A DNA stretch of 64,000 nt, taken from the NCBI GenBank assembly GCA_000151295.1, contig GG745330.1, forward strand, positions 399,225-463,224. The letters are read 5' to 3'. Position 1 is the stretch's first letter; every line of letters starts with the position of its first letter. Positions 29,408 to 42,542 of the stretch are shown in pieces. The stretch comes from Allomyces macrogynus ATCC 38327 (Eukaryota > Blastocladiomycota > Blastocladiomycetes > Blastocladiales > Blastocladiaceae). Position numbers and translations under genes: made by a program. The notes below the pieces were generated by a model. That model searched no databases, was not told where the DNA came from, and saw only the letters and a program-made list of their open reading frames with translations.

Positions 29408-32400
29408 TGCCGGTCCGAGTAGGTGCGGCTGTTGCGTTTCGACGCGACTGCCGGGGCTGGGTCCGACGATGCGACCACATCGTTGTGGTCCACGTCCATG
29501 GCACTGCCCGCGTCTGCAAGTGCCGCCGCGGCATCCACGTCGTCGCTGGTCGGAGCGGGTGTAGTTTCGGCGGGGACGAGGTGCTCGGGCACGTCAATCG
29601 AGACGTGCGGATCGGCGGCGAGGTGCGCCAGTACTTGCTCAAGCATCGGCGGCAGTTCTGTTGGTGGGTTCGCGCCGAACCGGCGGTTCCACAGTGTGAC
29701 GGCACGCTCGACGACAGCCATGATCGGGTGCCGCAGCGCGAGTGTCAGGAACGGTGCCGCGGTCGTGAGCACGTCGGCCGCATCGAGCCGCACATCGAGC
29801 CAGGTATCGAGCACAGCGAGCCACACGTGCACCATGACGGCCTGGAACCGCGCGGCGCCGTCCTGCGTCAAACACGTCGCGAGCCGCACCTGGTCTTGGA
29901 ACAGCTCCTGCAGCAGAGCCTCGGACTGCCGAATCAGCTCTTGTGCGAGCGTTGGCAGCGCCGACCGTGCCGCAGCGGCCAGGAACTGGGACCATGCGGG
30001 CAAGACTAGCGTCACGACTTCGGACAGCGGGCCTTGCACGGCCGCGTCCTGCGCGACCAGCTCGAGGAACTGCACGCACTCGCGCAGTAATGTCGTCAGG
30101 ACCTGCACAATTTCGTCGTGCGTCACGGACCCGATGTGGCCCTGGTCAGCCGTCGGCAAGTGGTAGCCCTGCACTAGCACCTGCAGCACGCGGCCAAACA
30201 CGACGAGCTTGGTCTCGTGAATTAGCGCGTCCTCGGGCAGACCGCGAATTAGATCGACCAGCCAGCTGGCCACCGAGTGCACGAGATGGTACGGGTTCTT
30301 GGCGTTCTTGCTTGCCTGGATGCGCGCCGCGGCTTTCCAGAGCGACACCCACTCGTCAATTGGGAACTGCGCCGGGTCGCCGGGCGCCTCGAGCAACTTG
30401 GACAGCGGCCACACGAGGATCGGGATGTAATGCTCGTCCTTGCCGTCGTCAAACGGGTTGACTTCGGCGCTGGCGTGGTCCTTGACCAGGTGTGACGCCG
30501 CCGAATGCGCTACATTTGAGGTCAATGCATTAGCGCTCGATCAAGGCTCAGTCACATTGAAACAAGCCGGAAGAGAAAATAAGAGCGCACCCACGAACGA
30601 CCAGTACCGCAGCGACCGGTCGAGATCCGGCACGGTCGGCTGCACTTCGAGCATGTAGACAACCGAGTACATGCTAGTGCGCACAAACACCGACTCGGCG
30701 GCCACATTGACGAGCTCGGCAAAATGCGCCCAGTAGGCCTTGCTGCGCACCGGGTCCTCGGGCACCTCCTCGTCGCAGCATTCCATCCACAGCAGCAAGA
30801 TGTGGACGATCGGCGTGATTTCCACGTCTTGTCGGAACAGACCCGCGAGCGGCGAGTTGGCCATGCGCTGCGTGCACGTTTCCTCGAGATCCACAAACCG
30901 GCACTGCGGGCTCGTCAAGTGCCGCGACGGCAGTGTTTGCAGCAGCGGCGCGAGCAGGACCTGGAGTGTGTCCATGCGACTCTTGTTGGCTTCGGCCGTC
31001 GAGTGCAGAATGTCGCCGAGGAACTCGCCGAGCCGAATCAGCGCGTTTTGGCTGTCGGGCGTTAGCCGATGCTCCTTGCGCATCGACAGGTCGAGCGCGC
31101 TCAGGAATGCGACAAAGGCCTTGAACACGGGTTGCTACACAACGACGGCCGTGTCAGTTGCTAGCAACTCCCATCCAAATTGGCAAAAAATAAGAAACGA
31201 GCTGCGTACCGCAATGATGGGCATGCCCGTCAGCTCCGATCGAACATACTCGAACGGCAATCCCTCGGCTTCGTGCACCAACTTGAAAGCGTTTAAGAAA
31301 TAGCCGGCGTTAAGCCGAATCCACTTGGGGTCGACGGGGATCGCCGGGACATACTCGACGGGCTTGCTGCCGGCCGTGACAATCATCGACAACTTGGTCG
31401 GTTCGAGCGTCTTGTCCGGATGCAGCAGCGCGTCGAGCAGCTTCCACCCGCATTCGCGCACGGGCTCGGTCTGGTCGACCAGAATCTTGACCAGCGCGCC
31501 GTCAATTAAACTGAAGTACGAGTGAAAGTCCTTGGCGGGCGCGCGCAGAGCAATCGCAAACACGAGGTTGAGCCACGCGTGCGTCGCCTCGAGCCGAAGC
31601 TGCATGTGCCGGTCAAACGTGAAGCTGTTCATGATTGGAATCATGATGAGCTTGAGCCGGCGCTCCTGGAGCAGGCAACCGGCCGTCGCAAACGAGTAGA
31701 TGAGCGCCGACCACGCGCGGTACCCGTAGAGTTTGGAGCTCGCCTTTTTCACGTTGAACCGGCGCTCGACAATCTTGAGCATGCCGTTGACAAATGCCGG
31801 GCTCGCCTGGATGTACTTGGCGAGGAGCACAATCACAATCGACCAGACCTTCATGCCGTCGCGCTCGTTGCGGCTCGTCAGCTCCGTGATCTCGTAGATG
31901 AGTCGCGCATTGTCGCGCTCGTAGAACGGCCCGAGGAACGCGTCGTAGGCGTCCAGGTCCTCGGCGAGCAGCGGCATGTGCGTCGTGAAGAACTCGATCG
32001 AGTGCTTGCGCACCAGCTCGTTGCGCACCGTCATGCTTGCGTACATGGGCAGCATCCATTCCTTGGCCAGCGCGACAACGGGTCGCGGCACAAGCCGAAT
32101 CAGATTGTCGAGCGCCTGCACGGCCTCGGTCGGAATCGTCGTGCTCTGGAACGGCATCTTGATGGCATAGACTAGCACGTCGATCATGTGCGGCAGCAAG
32201 GGCGACGACAAGAGCCTTGCCGAGAGCCGCTGCATGCGCAGGACCCACACACACAAGTGGCACACGGCTTTGTCGGTCGTCGCCTTGGCGAGGACGAAGA
32301 CAGGTTTCAAAAGAGCGACGACATCTTGGACTTTGGGGAGCAACGTGCAATCATGAGTAAACTGGTGCGGGACAGTCCATGTTACAAACAGAGGCACGGC

Positions 32401-33087
32401 GCGTACACGGCATGGCCGAGTGGATTTGCGGCGAGTACAAGAAAAAGCCCAAGAGCTTGAGAGCTTCGCGAGCGCTACCAAACGCGTACAATTCCCGGTC
32501 AGTCTCCCAACCCAACCGCAAGACGTTGAGACGAGAAACATAATGGGCAGAGCGCACACTTCGGGAGGCGAATGCATGGCCAGGTCGCGCGCAAAGAGCT
32601 TCATGATATCGTGCATGTGCGCCAGGACGGCCTTGATTTCGGGCGACTCCGTCTCGTTGACCGGAGCGCCAGCGGTCGCTGATGGCGCCGGCTGTGACCG
32701 CAAACGCGTCGTCAGGACCACATAGACGGCCGCGCACTCGGCCGCCAAGTCGACTGCCGGGTCGCGCAGGAAATCAATCAATTTTGGCACGGCGACGGTA
32801 GCGTCGGGCTCGTTGACGAGGTCACGGATTACCGACAGGCGCGGCGACTCGGCAACAGCGTCGTCGTTGGGCGCGCTCTCGTCGTCATCACCGTTGGCGG
32901 CACCGCGGGACTTGCTGCTGTGGGGCAACGGCGACGACCGGTACCCATCTTCAATGTCGTTGTCGGTCGGCGGCTCCGAGTGCCGCCCAGGGCTCTCGCA
33001 CGACGGCGTCGCAAAACTGGGCTGCCCCGCATCGTCGGCATGCGGCTCGGCCTCGGATTTGCCGTTGGCATGCCGCCGCGGACCCAT
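28828..33087 (-). CDS. RIF1: RIF1 homologue (telomere/replication-timing factor)
   Basis: Five exons can be joined in phase: 33087-32560, 32503-32407, 32330-31210, 31134-30591 and 30509-28828; about 1,320 residues. The middle is an all-helical HEAT-type array with segments typical of the RIF1 N-terminal domain: AREALKLLGFFLYSPQIHSAM, DKAVCHLCVWVLRMQRL, KLYGYRAWSALIYSF and the long helices after it. RIF1 recruits PP1 phosphatase to chromatin and controls origin firing, telomere length and break repair. The C-terminus is Pro/Ser-rich with a basic cluster (PAKKRVRRHE) that could be nuclear targeting; no clear RVxF/SILK pair is seen. The start is uncertain: an ATG at 33344 opens a plausible N-terminal exon in another frame, but I found no phase-correct intron. 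Confidence 0.65.
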
Positions 33088-33855
33088 CAGTGCGGGCGTC
33101 TCTGGTACGAGCGGCGTGCCGGCTTCGTCCCAGGTGCCGAGCTTGCGGGCGTCGCTCGCGACTGGAGCATCGGCTTGGCGTTGCTCGTTGACGGGGCCAG
33201 CGGCTTGATACTGCTCGTAGTAGGAGCTGGTGTCGACCCAGCCGGGCGAGGCACACGGTTGGTGCCCGTCGTCGACCCGTCCGACGTGGTGCGGGTGCGA
33301 CTCCCTCGGATCACGTTGCCGAGGCTACCGAGCATTTGCTGCATCGTGCAGCTGGGCAGGCAAAAGAACGCAGCGTGCGCTCGTGCAAGGAGCAGGAAAA
33401 GAGTGTGCTGGGGGCAATGTCGTCGTCGGCGGCGGCGGCAGTGGCGAGAAAGGACGGTCGACAATGGCCTCCGTGGTGCGCTCCGCAAGCGCGCGGCGAG
33501 AAGGGCGCTCGAGCAGGGGCAGCTTGTGCCGGGAGCGTGGTTGTCGTTGTCGAAAGTCGGCGTGCGGCCGCCGCGGTCATTCGCCAACTGGTCGCGATGT
33601 TGACGTCGCTGGTTGATGCCCGTTGATGCCCTTCGGTGGGGCAAGCCCGCAACATCAGCTGTGCTTTTCTGGTCCCATCGACCCACCAAACATCATCCGT
33701 TGCTCGACCTCCACAGCTTCTGACCAGAGAATCCTCCCCACACTTTTCTCTCGTAATCGGCTCAGACACTCAAAACCGGGCGTAATATTTGACATGGGAG
33801 AGGGCAGCACATCGCCGCAACCAAACAGAGACGGAGGAGGGTAATGATGGACGGA

Positions 33856-34868
33856 CTACGCCTTGATCTGCAAGTTGTCCTCGGGCACCTGCAGAGCGCG
33901 TATCGTTCAGGCACGCGGGTGGAGTGGCCGGTCAGCCATGGCCCCAGTCGTGCTCACACAGGCATGATACGTCCGTACCGTCGGGTAGTTTTCCACAATC
34001 AGGTCCATGACCTCGTGCGCAACGTCACCCTGGATCACGACCTCCTGCGAGCCCTCAGCGTTCTTGCCCACCGACGAGCCCGTCGCAAACTTTTGCGAAA
34101 AGAGCTTGGACGCCTTCTTGAGGTCGACGCCTGTACGAGCCCGTCGTCACGCTCGGCAGTCAGTTTGTGTGTACGCGAGCATGTGGCCATGTAGCCTGGT
34201 CGTAGCGGTCAGACGACAAACGCACGTACCAAACACGTCGAGCCCCGTGATGACAGTCACGACCTTCTTGCCCTTGCGCTTTTCCGACTTGATGATCACC
34301 TTGGTCTTGCGCTTCTTTTCCGCCTCGGCCTCGAGTTTCTTTTCCAGCTTGGACGACGCATCCTTGGGTGTGGCCGCCGGCGTCAGCGTCACGCTCGCAA
34401 CGCCCTCGGTCACTGTGGTCAAGGCGAGATAAAATTGATCAGGATAGTGCGTGGCACAGCACAGGAAGAGACGAGCGAGCACGTACCCGTGTCAACGTAG
34501 AGCTTGTTGTACACGTCGACATGGTTCTTCTGGAGCCACTCCTTGCACTTCTTCAGCGTCGTGTTGAACTCGCAGTACTAGAGCCCGTGGAAGGTCGCGA
34601 ATCAGCAAAATGATGTTCCGATGCATCGTCGCGTCGAATTCTACCTGCGCTCGATCCGCGAGCCGCGATAGCGTCCATACCTCTGGCGGGAGGGTGCAGA
34701 CTGGTGGTTGCCAGACGGAAATCGGGGTAAGAAGCATGCTCGACGTCATGACCAGCCGAAAAACGGCACGACCGCCGTTCCGGTCAGGATATCTGGGCGA
34801 CGGCACGGGAGCAACTGACCGCCGCAGTAAAGAATGTTGGAAACGGGCGATTGCGGGATGTCGATCAT
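33856..34868 (-). CDS. TMA22: Density-regulated protein DENR/TMA22
   Basis: Six exons, 34868-34820, 34700-34681, 34577-34487, 34412-34230, 34130-33979 and 33888-33856, join in phase to 175 residues, the normal family size. The N-terminal cysteine motif NILYCGVCTLPPEYCEF is assembled across two introns and a 20-nt microexon. It is followed by KKCKEWLQKNHVDVYNKLY, a Lys/Glu-rich linker, and a C-terminal SUI1 domain (KKVVTVITGLDVFGVDLKKA, FATGSSVGKN, EVVIQGDV). DENR pairs with MCT-1/Tma20 and recycles 40S subunits by removing deacylated tRNA, and helps re-initiation. It is divergently placed to RCE1, with 295 bp between start codons. Confidence 0.93.
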
Positions 34869-35163
34869 GGTGGGCGATGTTGCTGGTAGTCCTGGCGTGC
34901 GGGCTGCAAGTTATCACGGTCAACGTTGCCGATCGACACTCATCGAGAGGATAGAAGCCAAGTTCTGGCAAGATCGGGTCAGGTCTCGAACACGCGGCCT
35001 TTTGTTGGCCAGTTGTCAGTTCAAGCCTGTGTCGAGCGGCAAAGTCGCAACGATCCATGTCAAATCAAGTCGTGGCGGTGGTTTTGATGAAACCGGCCTT
35101 GCAAAGCCGAAGTATCAGCGTGCCATATCAAACAAACTTGCTGCAATTCGACGCAACGGCACC
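34869..35163. promoter_or_regulatory. Bidirectional promoter region, DENR / RCE1
   Basis: Only 295 bp separate the two outward-facing start codons, so both promoters and 5' UTRs must share this space. No clear TATA box is visible. Confidence 0.6.
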
Positions 35164-36524
35164 ATGATTACCGTGTCATGGGTGGTCGGCCTCGGACTGG
35201 CTGAGACGCTGCTCTACGTCGCTGGCTACTACGCGGCCCAGTGGTGGCCGTACGCCGCCAAGACCCGTTCTCGACCGTCAGCCAACGGCACCAATGGACC
35301 AACAAATCCCGATTTTGCGGATGCCATCGATCTCGACGATCCTCTCGATGCGGCCGCTGCCCTGCGCCGGGCCAAGGTCGAAAACGACGCCATCAAGCGT
35401 CGTCTGGTCACGCACGCGATCGTTTGCCTGTTGTCGGCCGTGCTCTTGTACTCGTTTGTCTATGTACCATCGGAACCAGAGCCATCGGTAAGTTTTGACC
35501 ACGACGCACGAGGATGGAGTGAGGCGCCGCGCGTGAACGGGAGCAACACCTGACGTTCATTCCATTCCTGCAGCTGTCACATTTCTTGTCTCTGATTGGA
35601 ATCCGAGTCGACAATCTGTTTCGAGCAATAGCTGTGCCTGTTGTCCTCATTTTGCTGCTCTTCCTCGGCCCGCTGGTCCAAATGTGGATGGAACGAGAGC
35701 TCTTTTTCCAAGACCGCATGGTGTGGGACCTGTTTTGGCACCGAATGAGCACGCCGATGGGGAAGCGAAACTATGCCGTGGTTCGTCAACGCGTTCTTTG
35801 CTCTCCCCGGGACCATCGGTGCTGACGGACATGTTGCCTTGCCAGAGTCCCATTGCCGAGGAGTTCGTCTTCCGCGCGTGCATCATTTTCCCCTTTTATC
35901 TTGCGCGGATCCACCCGACCGCCATCATCTTGTTGTCACCGCTGTTTTTCGGCATCGGTGTGTGTCTCTGTTTGCAGAGGTGGCGTGATCGCGTCGATTC
36001 CTCGGTTCCTCGGCCCCTAACACATTGATATTCCTTGCTCCGGAGTAGCCCACCTCCACAACATTTACGACCTCTACCAGCGCAACGGCCGCACCGTGGA
36101 CGCATTGAAGCGCGCCATCTTGTCCACCGTCTTTCAGCTCATGTATACGACTGTCTTTGGGTGGATCGCGAGCTTTTTCTACGTTCGCACAGGTCCGCCT
36201 TTGTTATCAGAGCAAATGGCCCTCGCTTGCCACGACTAACTTGAGCGTTTCCTGCAGGCAACATTATCGGGCCCGCTCTGATCCACATGTTCTGCAACGT
36301 CATGGGTTTTCCGGATGTCGGGTCGGTGCATCTCACGCGGTCGCCGCGAAGTACGTTCGCCCGCACTTCTTTCTGGCCGGTGCCAACATTGGCTGACGAT
36401 GCATTTCTCCCCAGCGGTTTGGACATGCTACGTCGTTGGTCTCGTCTTGTTCCTCGCCCTCATGGGACCGCTCACGTCGCCGGCGCTCTTTCGCGACGTC
36501 CCGTCGCGCTCTGTGACCTATTGA
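35164..36524 (+). CDS. RCE1: CAAX prenyl protease 2 (RCE1)
   Basis: Six exons, 35164-35487, 35574-35780, 35846-35957, 36049-36192, 36258-36350 and 36415-36524, give 329 residues. RCE1 is an ER intramembrane protease that removes the last three residues from farnesylated or geranylgeranylated CAAX proteins such as Ras. The conserved ABI-family motifs are intact: SPIAEEFVFRA (catalytic glutamate pair and arginine), PLFFGIAHLHN (conserved histidine, restored only after splicing) and LIHMFCNVMGFP (conserved histidine and asparagine). Several transmembrane helices surround them. Residues 45-80 form a hydrophilic loop between the first two helices. The next gene, RSP4/6, follows on the same strand after 270 bp. 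Confidence 0.92.
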
Positions 36525-36794
36525 TTCCCACAATAAATGATTTCTTTTTGATGTCTGTTTCCCATGAATTTGGCGGAGCTGATGGGCGAGAGCTGCCGTT
36601 TGTTGGAGGGACCACAACTACGCGGTCACGGGACGTTAAAGCGATCATGCCTTACCGCTTTTCGTCTCCACTCTTCCTGGTCGCCGTCAACGACCGCGGC
36701 GTTTGCCAAACGACGAACTTCCAGCTGCGGCACCACACAACCCGCTGCAAGTGTTCAATTCGCGTCACAACCAACCATTCCAACCGCCGCAAAG

Positions 36795-38748
36795 ATGGAG
36801 GATGTGAATCAGGCCAAGCAGTACCTGCAACAGCACTCGGACCGCACCGGCATCAATCTCTACGACCACCTCACCGAGCTACTGGCCCAGGTTCTCGAAA
36901 AGCGCCCGAGGAACCCGGCCGGTATGCTCAACGGAATATGCGTGACTCGTCCCGTTGCTGCCGGGCGCTCCAAGATCGCTGACCTCCGCTGCTCTGGCTC
37001 TGTTCGACTCTGCTCCTCTAGATGTGTTTGAAAACATCTCGTCGCAGGTCAAGCGCGACCGCTTCAACTTGGAGAGCATTCAGTCGCCGCTCGGGTACAA
37101 GGTGCGCAAGTTGGTCGTTCAGCCTCTGTGTGCGGGCCGATGGACTGACAAGAACGATTTCGACGCTTAGAAAAAGCCCGAACCGAACCCGTCGCTCGGG
37201 CAGGTCAACAAGTTGATGACAGTTTTTCAGGTCCGCTTCCAGTGCCGTCGACTCGACCTGCGCGTTTCGGTCGTCTCACTTGCTGTCGTCGACCGCAATA
37301 GAGCGTCAAGCGCAGCGAGGATGGCAACGACGACGCGGCTGGGCAAGTACCCGACATTCTCGAGCTCTCCGGACTCTTTGAATGGGCTGGGGTGCGCTTT
37401 CGTATCGTACAGTTGTCGACCCGACGTTTGCACCGCTGACACTCTCAACTGTCGCGACGTAGGTCTCGTTTGGCAAGGAGGAAACGTTCTTGCTCGCGCT
37501 GTCAATCCACCAACTGGTCCAAGAAACGGGGCTCCAGTCGGCGCGCTTTTGGGGCAAGTTGAGCGCGCGGCAAGGCGCATACTATGTCGTGGAGGCCGAG
37601 GGCGCTCCACCGGTCGAGGACGATCCCGAAAAGGTGGCCTCTGACAAGGCGGCCGTCGAGCCGGCCAAGCCACCGCCCATGAACGTACCCGAGTTTGAAG
37701 GGTTCCCGGACATCAAGAAGCCCGTCGACATGTCGCTGCCCAAAGAGGAGGGGACGGGCGTGAACAAGTACACCTACTTTGTGTGCACGTCGAGTACGTT
37801 TTCTCGTCTAGCATGTGCCGAAAATGTCCACCCTTTGAACTCACGAGAGCCTTGTTCGCTATTCCGTTAGTCGGCGAGGCATGGGCGCGGCTCCCGGACC
37901 TCCTGCCCGAGCACGTCACAGCAGCGCGCGCGATCCGCAAGTACCTGACGGGCAACTTGAGCACGCCGATCGTGTCGTACCCGCTGTTCCCGGGCACCGA
38001 GGCGCACTTCCTGCGCGCGCAGATTGCGCGCATCACGGCCGCGACGGTCGTGTGTCCGCTCGGCTACTACACGTTCGACCCCGAAAGCGCCGACGAAGAG
38101 CACCCGGAAACCAACACGGCCATCATTGTCAACACCGAGTACGAGGTCCTGCCCAACGATGCGCTGCTCTCGCTCGAGAACTGGGTGCACCAGATCCCAC
38201 ACGTGTTGCCGCAGGGCCGCACAACGTGGGTGAACCCCGTCAAGCCCCGTGGGGAAGGGGAAGACGAGGACGCGGATCGTGAGGAAGGCGAGGGTGGGGA
38301 CGACGACGATGTGAGCGGCGACGCGACGGGTGGGGGCTCGGAGCGCGAAGTCGAGCCCGAGACGGGCCCCACGCTGCTCACGAGCATCACCGAGGACGCC
38401 GATTTTGCGGGTCATCCGGCCTGGTCAGTGCGCGCGTGCTCACGTCTCCAGCCCAGCAAGTTCTCGCCCGTTCACTTGCGGTCGAACCGGTGGCCCGGCG
38501 CGCACGCCGTCTACTACAACGGCAAGTTTGCGTGCGTCTACGTTGGCGACGGGCTCAAGGATTTGGGCGGCGAGCCCATGCCGATGCCGGCGCTGCCGCC
38601 GCTCCAGGTGGAGTTCAAAGACGAGCCGCTTGTCGAGCTCGTCGACCCGTCGGTCAAGGATGAGAAGGCGTTTGAGGAGATGCTCAAGGAAAAAGAGGAC
38701 GACGCGCAGCCCGACGAGGAGGACGGCGACGAGGAACCGGCCGACTAG
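36795..38748 (+). CDS. Radial spoke head protein RSP4/RSP6
   Basis: Six exons, 36795-36921, 37022-37101, 37171-37230, 37302-37391, 37463-37793 and 37871-38748, join in phase to 521 residues. The protein is part of the radial spoke head of the 9+2 axoneme, which passes signals from the central pair to the dynein arms. Family landmarks are LYDHLTELLAQVLEKRPRN, DVFENISSQVKRDRF, the linker ending ILELSGLFEWAG, FWGKLSARQGAYYVVEA, KYTYFVCTSIGEAWARLPDL, FLRAQIARI, NWVHQIPHVLPQGRTTWVNP and RWPGAHAVYYNGKFACVYVG. An acidic tail ends the protein. RSP4/6 genes occur only in organisms with motile cilia or flagella, so the host makes swimming zoospores. Confidence 0.95.
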
Positions 38749-39082
38749 TTGCGTCATGGCGCTGCAGGGAGCGCGAGGTGGGGCGACTGAATCCGAACGG
38801 ACTGGTTGGTTGGGTGAGACTATTGAATATTGATTTCGTTTCTGCGCGGGTCGCAACCAGATGAATGCGACAGCTGGTGCTGTTCAGCAACACAAACGCT
38901 CGACGCGGTCACGTTTGGGCAAAACAATCCAACTCTGATCAGAGCCGGCCAGTCGACTTGGCTCGGCTTGACAGCTTGACGGTGCCGCCGGAGGAGCACT
39001 GCATTGCCGCCACTAAACCACTTGCGCTGAACCAAAACGACTTCCTGCAAAGAATATTCCACGACAAGGAACCGTCCCAGCC

Positions 39083-42000
39083 ATGTCCACCGCGGGCCCG
39101 CGCACCGTCATCACAGCAGACGACGCCCAAACCTGGCTCTCGACCATCATCGACTCGCCCGTGACCGCCGAAGACTGCCGCGACGGCTTCATTTTTGTTC
39201 AGCTGTTCGGTATCATGGACCCGGCCGCGATCGACGTCACGTCGCACATTGGCAGCGGTGCTGTGAGTATGGACTATTGGAAAATACTCGAGGACGCGGT
39301 GGCTCGGTGCCAACGGCTCGACGCGCCCAACCGCACCGACCTTGGGTCCACCGTGGCCAAGACTCGCGATGCAGCCACGGTCATGGTCGCGAATCCGTGT
39401 CAGTGGTCGGAAGAATTTTCGGCGCTGGCGGCACGGTTCCGTAATTTGATGCGCGAGCACCACATTTTGATTACAGACGACGCGGGACCTGATGATGGTG
39501 CACTGCGAGAGGTCGAGGATATTGTTCCCGCAGTTACAAGTCGTGCAGGTCTGCCAATGCTCGCGTTCGAGACGCCGCGGTCGGACCCCAACTTTGACCT
39601 CTGTGTGCTGCACCTGCTGTTCCTCTGCCGCGATGTCGTGCACCGGCAGTCGCAGGTCGCGAGCGAGCTAACCGCTTTGATTAAGAATCAGGTGCGTTGG
39701 GCACCAGCGGAAATGCTCTTTGCCCCGGCACTAGACTCACTAATCATCGGCGGACTACTGGTGCAGACCCAGCACGAGTCGTTGTCACCAGATCATGCCC
39801 GAGCGCTGAGCCAAGGCTATATCTATGCCCTCGTCGCGCAACATCTTGGCCTTGACGGTGCCGAATGCCCCGTCGTCTCAAGCATCGGTCAAGAGCCACC
39901 GACGCGCGCTATTGAGCAGGCGCTCCCGCAGCTGAAAGCACTAGACGGCGAGGTACGCACCTCTCCTCGTGGATTGGGCGTGTCGCATGCTGATCCACTG
40001 TTGTCTACCGCGTAGGCCTACCACCTGACGATTTTGACGCACCTGCTCGATCGTCGCGTCCAGCAGTTCGGCAAGTCGACGCTCGCGTCCCTGGAATCGC
40101 ATCTCCGGGCGCTGCCGGGCTTTGAGGAGGGCACCCACACGCCGTTTGACTTAGAGGATGCGCTGCTGATTTGGCTCACGCTGCTGCAGCCGTGCACCGA
40201 TCCCGAGGCCGAGATTTCCGACCTGTTTGTCGACGTCGCGCAGCCTGGCGTGTGGCCCGCGATCCTGCACAAGGTGCTTGGTGGGCCGGGCGCCCCGGAT
40301 GCCACGCTGCTCGCCGAGGCCAACGATGTGTGTGCCGTCCTGCCGCCGAAGTCGCATTCGCGCACGGGCAAGCTGCTCGTGGTCTTGTCGTTGGTCCGGT
40401 TGTTTGAGCGTTCTCTGGCCCGCAGGTACGCTCGCAAACGTTGGACTGCTGGACGAGTGCGCGTTATTCCGCTCACGCGGAATCTTTGCATTCGGAACAG
40501 CACTTCGGCCAAGCGCATCCGGTTGAAGAAGGCAAAGCTCCAATGCGTTGATATAAAGGGTGCCTACCTTGCTCTATTATTGCGGTCGCTATGGTTGTCA
40601 ATCTTGGTCTCACCAGCTCTCCGCCCTTCCTCTCTCGATCGCAGAAAGGGGACGCGACTCGGCAACGTCATTGGCGAGCGCACGCCACGCAGGCTCGGCA
40701 ACGTCGACAAGCAGCTCAGCAACGGCTGATCGCACCACATCCCGTTCCGCATCATCGGGGCAAATTGCGCTCGCGGCTGAGTTGGAAACGCGGCCCAAGC
40801 CCGCGACGCCCTCGGTTTTGGTTTTAACAGATGCGCGAGATCAAAAGGGCATTGGAAATGTCGCTCCGCCTGAGCCCGATCGTCTCGACGTTTCATTGCC
40901 CAGTGCCGCGGTCGAGCAACCATCAACAACGCTTTCTGCATCTCACCATGGGTCTCCCAGACCGACGCATCACGTAACCGATCGTTGCGATGGTCTCGAA
41001 TCGGGAGTCTCGGCAGACGAGATTGATCCCGAGCTCGAGCCCGAGCTCCTGTCCATGTCGTCGTTCCACGCGGTGTCGCCCGTGCCGGTGCGCGGCATTG
41101 ACTCTGTCTACGCCAGCGTCGACATCCTCGACTCTCCCTCCGTGCGCGCATTGAACCGACCGCCATCTGTCATGGACCGACCACCATCTGTCTTGCTCGA
41201 GCAGCCCGTGTCCTCGGCCCAGCAACTGCAGCAGCAGCAGTCCGACAGCGAGTCTGGCCACGACGGGTTTGATCTCGACGCCTATCTTGTCCACCCTGTC
41301 GCTCCCCCTGAGCCGCCGACGGAGGGTCGCGACGCTAGCCCAGCTGTCGACGAGGATGCCGAGCTCGAATCAGTAGGCCAGGAGGAGGAGGAAATGGAAG
41401 ATGCTGCTGCAGGAGGCGATTTGATTCGCGACCTCGAGGTGTTTGTCGACGACCTGCTCGACTGCTATGACGGGTCCGACAACGACGAGCGCCCTGACTG
41501 GGACGCCGACGGAGATTTTGAGAGTCCCGCGCACCAGCTCGTCACATCGGGGCTTGGCGGGCACTTCGTCGATGCTGACGACCGCGACGTGCCGACGCCC
41601 TCGCAGCGCGCGCCTTCCACGGCCCAGGACGCGACACGGTTGCCAGTTGCAGCGGCGCCCGTCGATCCACCACACGAGATCGAGGGCTCGCGACTGACAT
41701 GGGCATCGAGGTCGGTGTCCCGCGCGTCGCTGTGCCCGGTGTCGTGCGTCCAATCGCCCGCAATGTCGCGCGCCGCGTCTCGCGCAATGCAGATTGCCGA
41801 GTTGCGAGCTGAGTCTCGCGCAAACCTTCTTGCCGAGACTCGCGCCATGTCGCGGGTCGCATCGCACCCCGTCACGGCGCTTGCAGATCATGCAGCAGCA
41901 CTTTCGGTCTTGGAACTCGCTGCTCTCGGGCCAGTCACTATCACCGACTCGCATGGTCTCCTCGCGTTAAGATCGGGCCCGTCGTCGCAGCTTGCCGGGT

Positions 42001-42508
42001 CGAGCATCGGATCGTGGATCGGAACGTCATCGGTGGTTGAGGTCGCGAACGGCGCCGCGGAGGCCGTCGACAGTGTGCCCGTCGCATCCAACGCCGTGCC
42101 CGTCGCACCGCCCCCACAGCCCGCGCAACCATCGCGCCCAACGACGGCCTCGACGACGCTCCTGTTCCACAACGAAGACTTTGATCCGGAGCGTGCCAAA
42201 AAGCGAATCAACCGGCTGCGCCAGCGTCTGGCGACGCCGACGTCGGCTCCAAACGTCGCCGACAAGCGCATAGAGATGCCGGTGCCGGCGCCGGGAGGGT
42301 CGAGTGTCCATGCGGCGCACAAGGCGGGTAATGCGGCGCCAAGCGAACCGACGACGCCGCGCACGGGTGGAACTGCCGCGTACGTTTGTCCCGATTCACT
42401 CAGCTATGGTTGCGTTTCCGGGCTGACGGCAGGTCAATAGGAAAATCAAAGAGCAGCAGCGCAAGATCATGAGCGAGCGGAACCTGGGCAAGTCCAAGAA
42501 ATGTGCGG

Positions 42509-42542
<34 letters not shown>

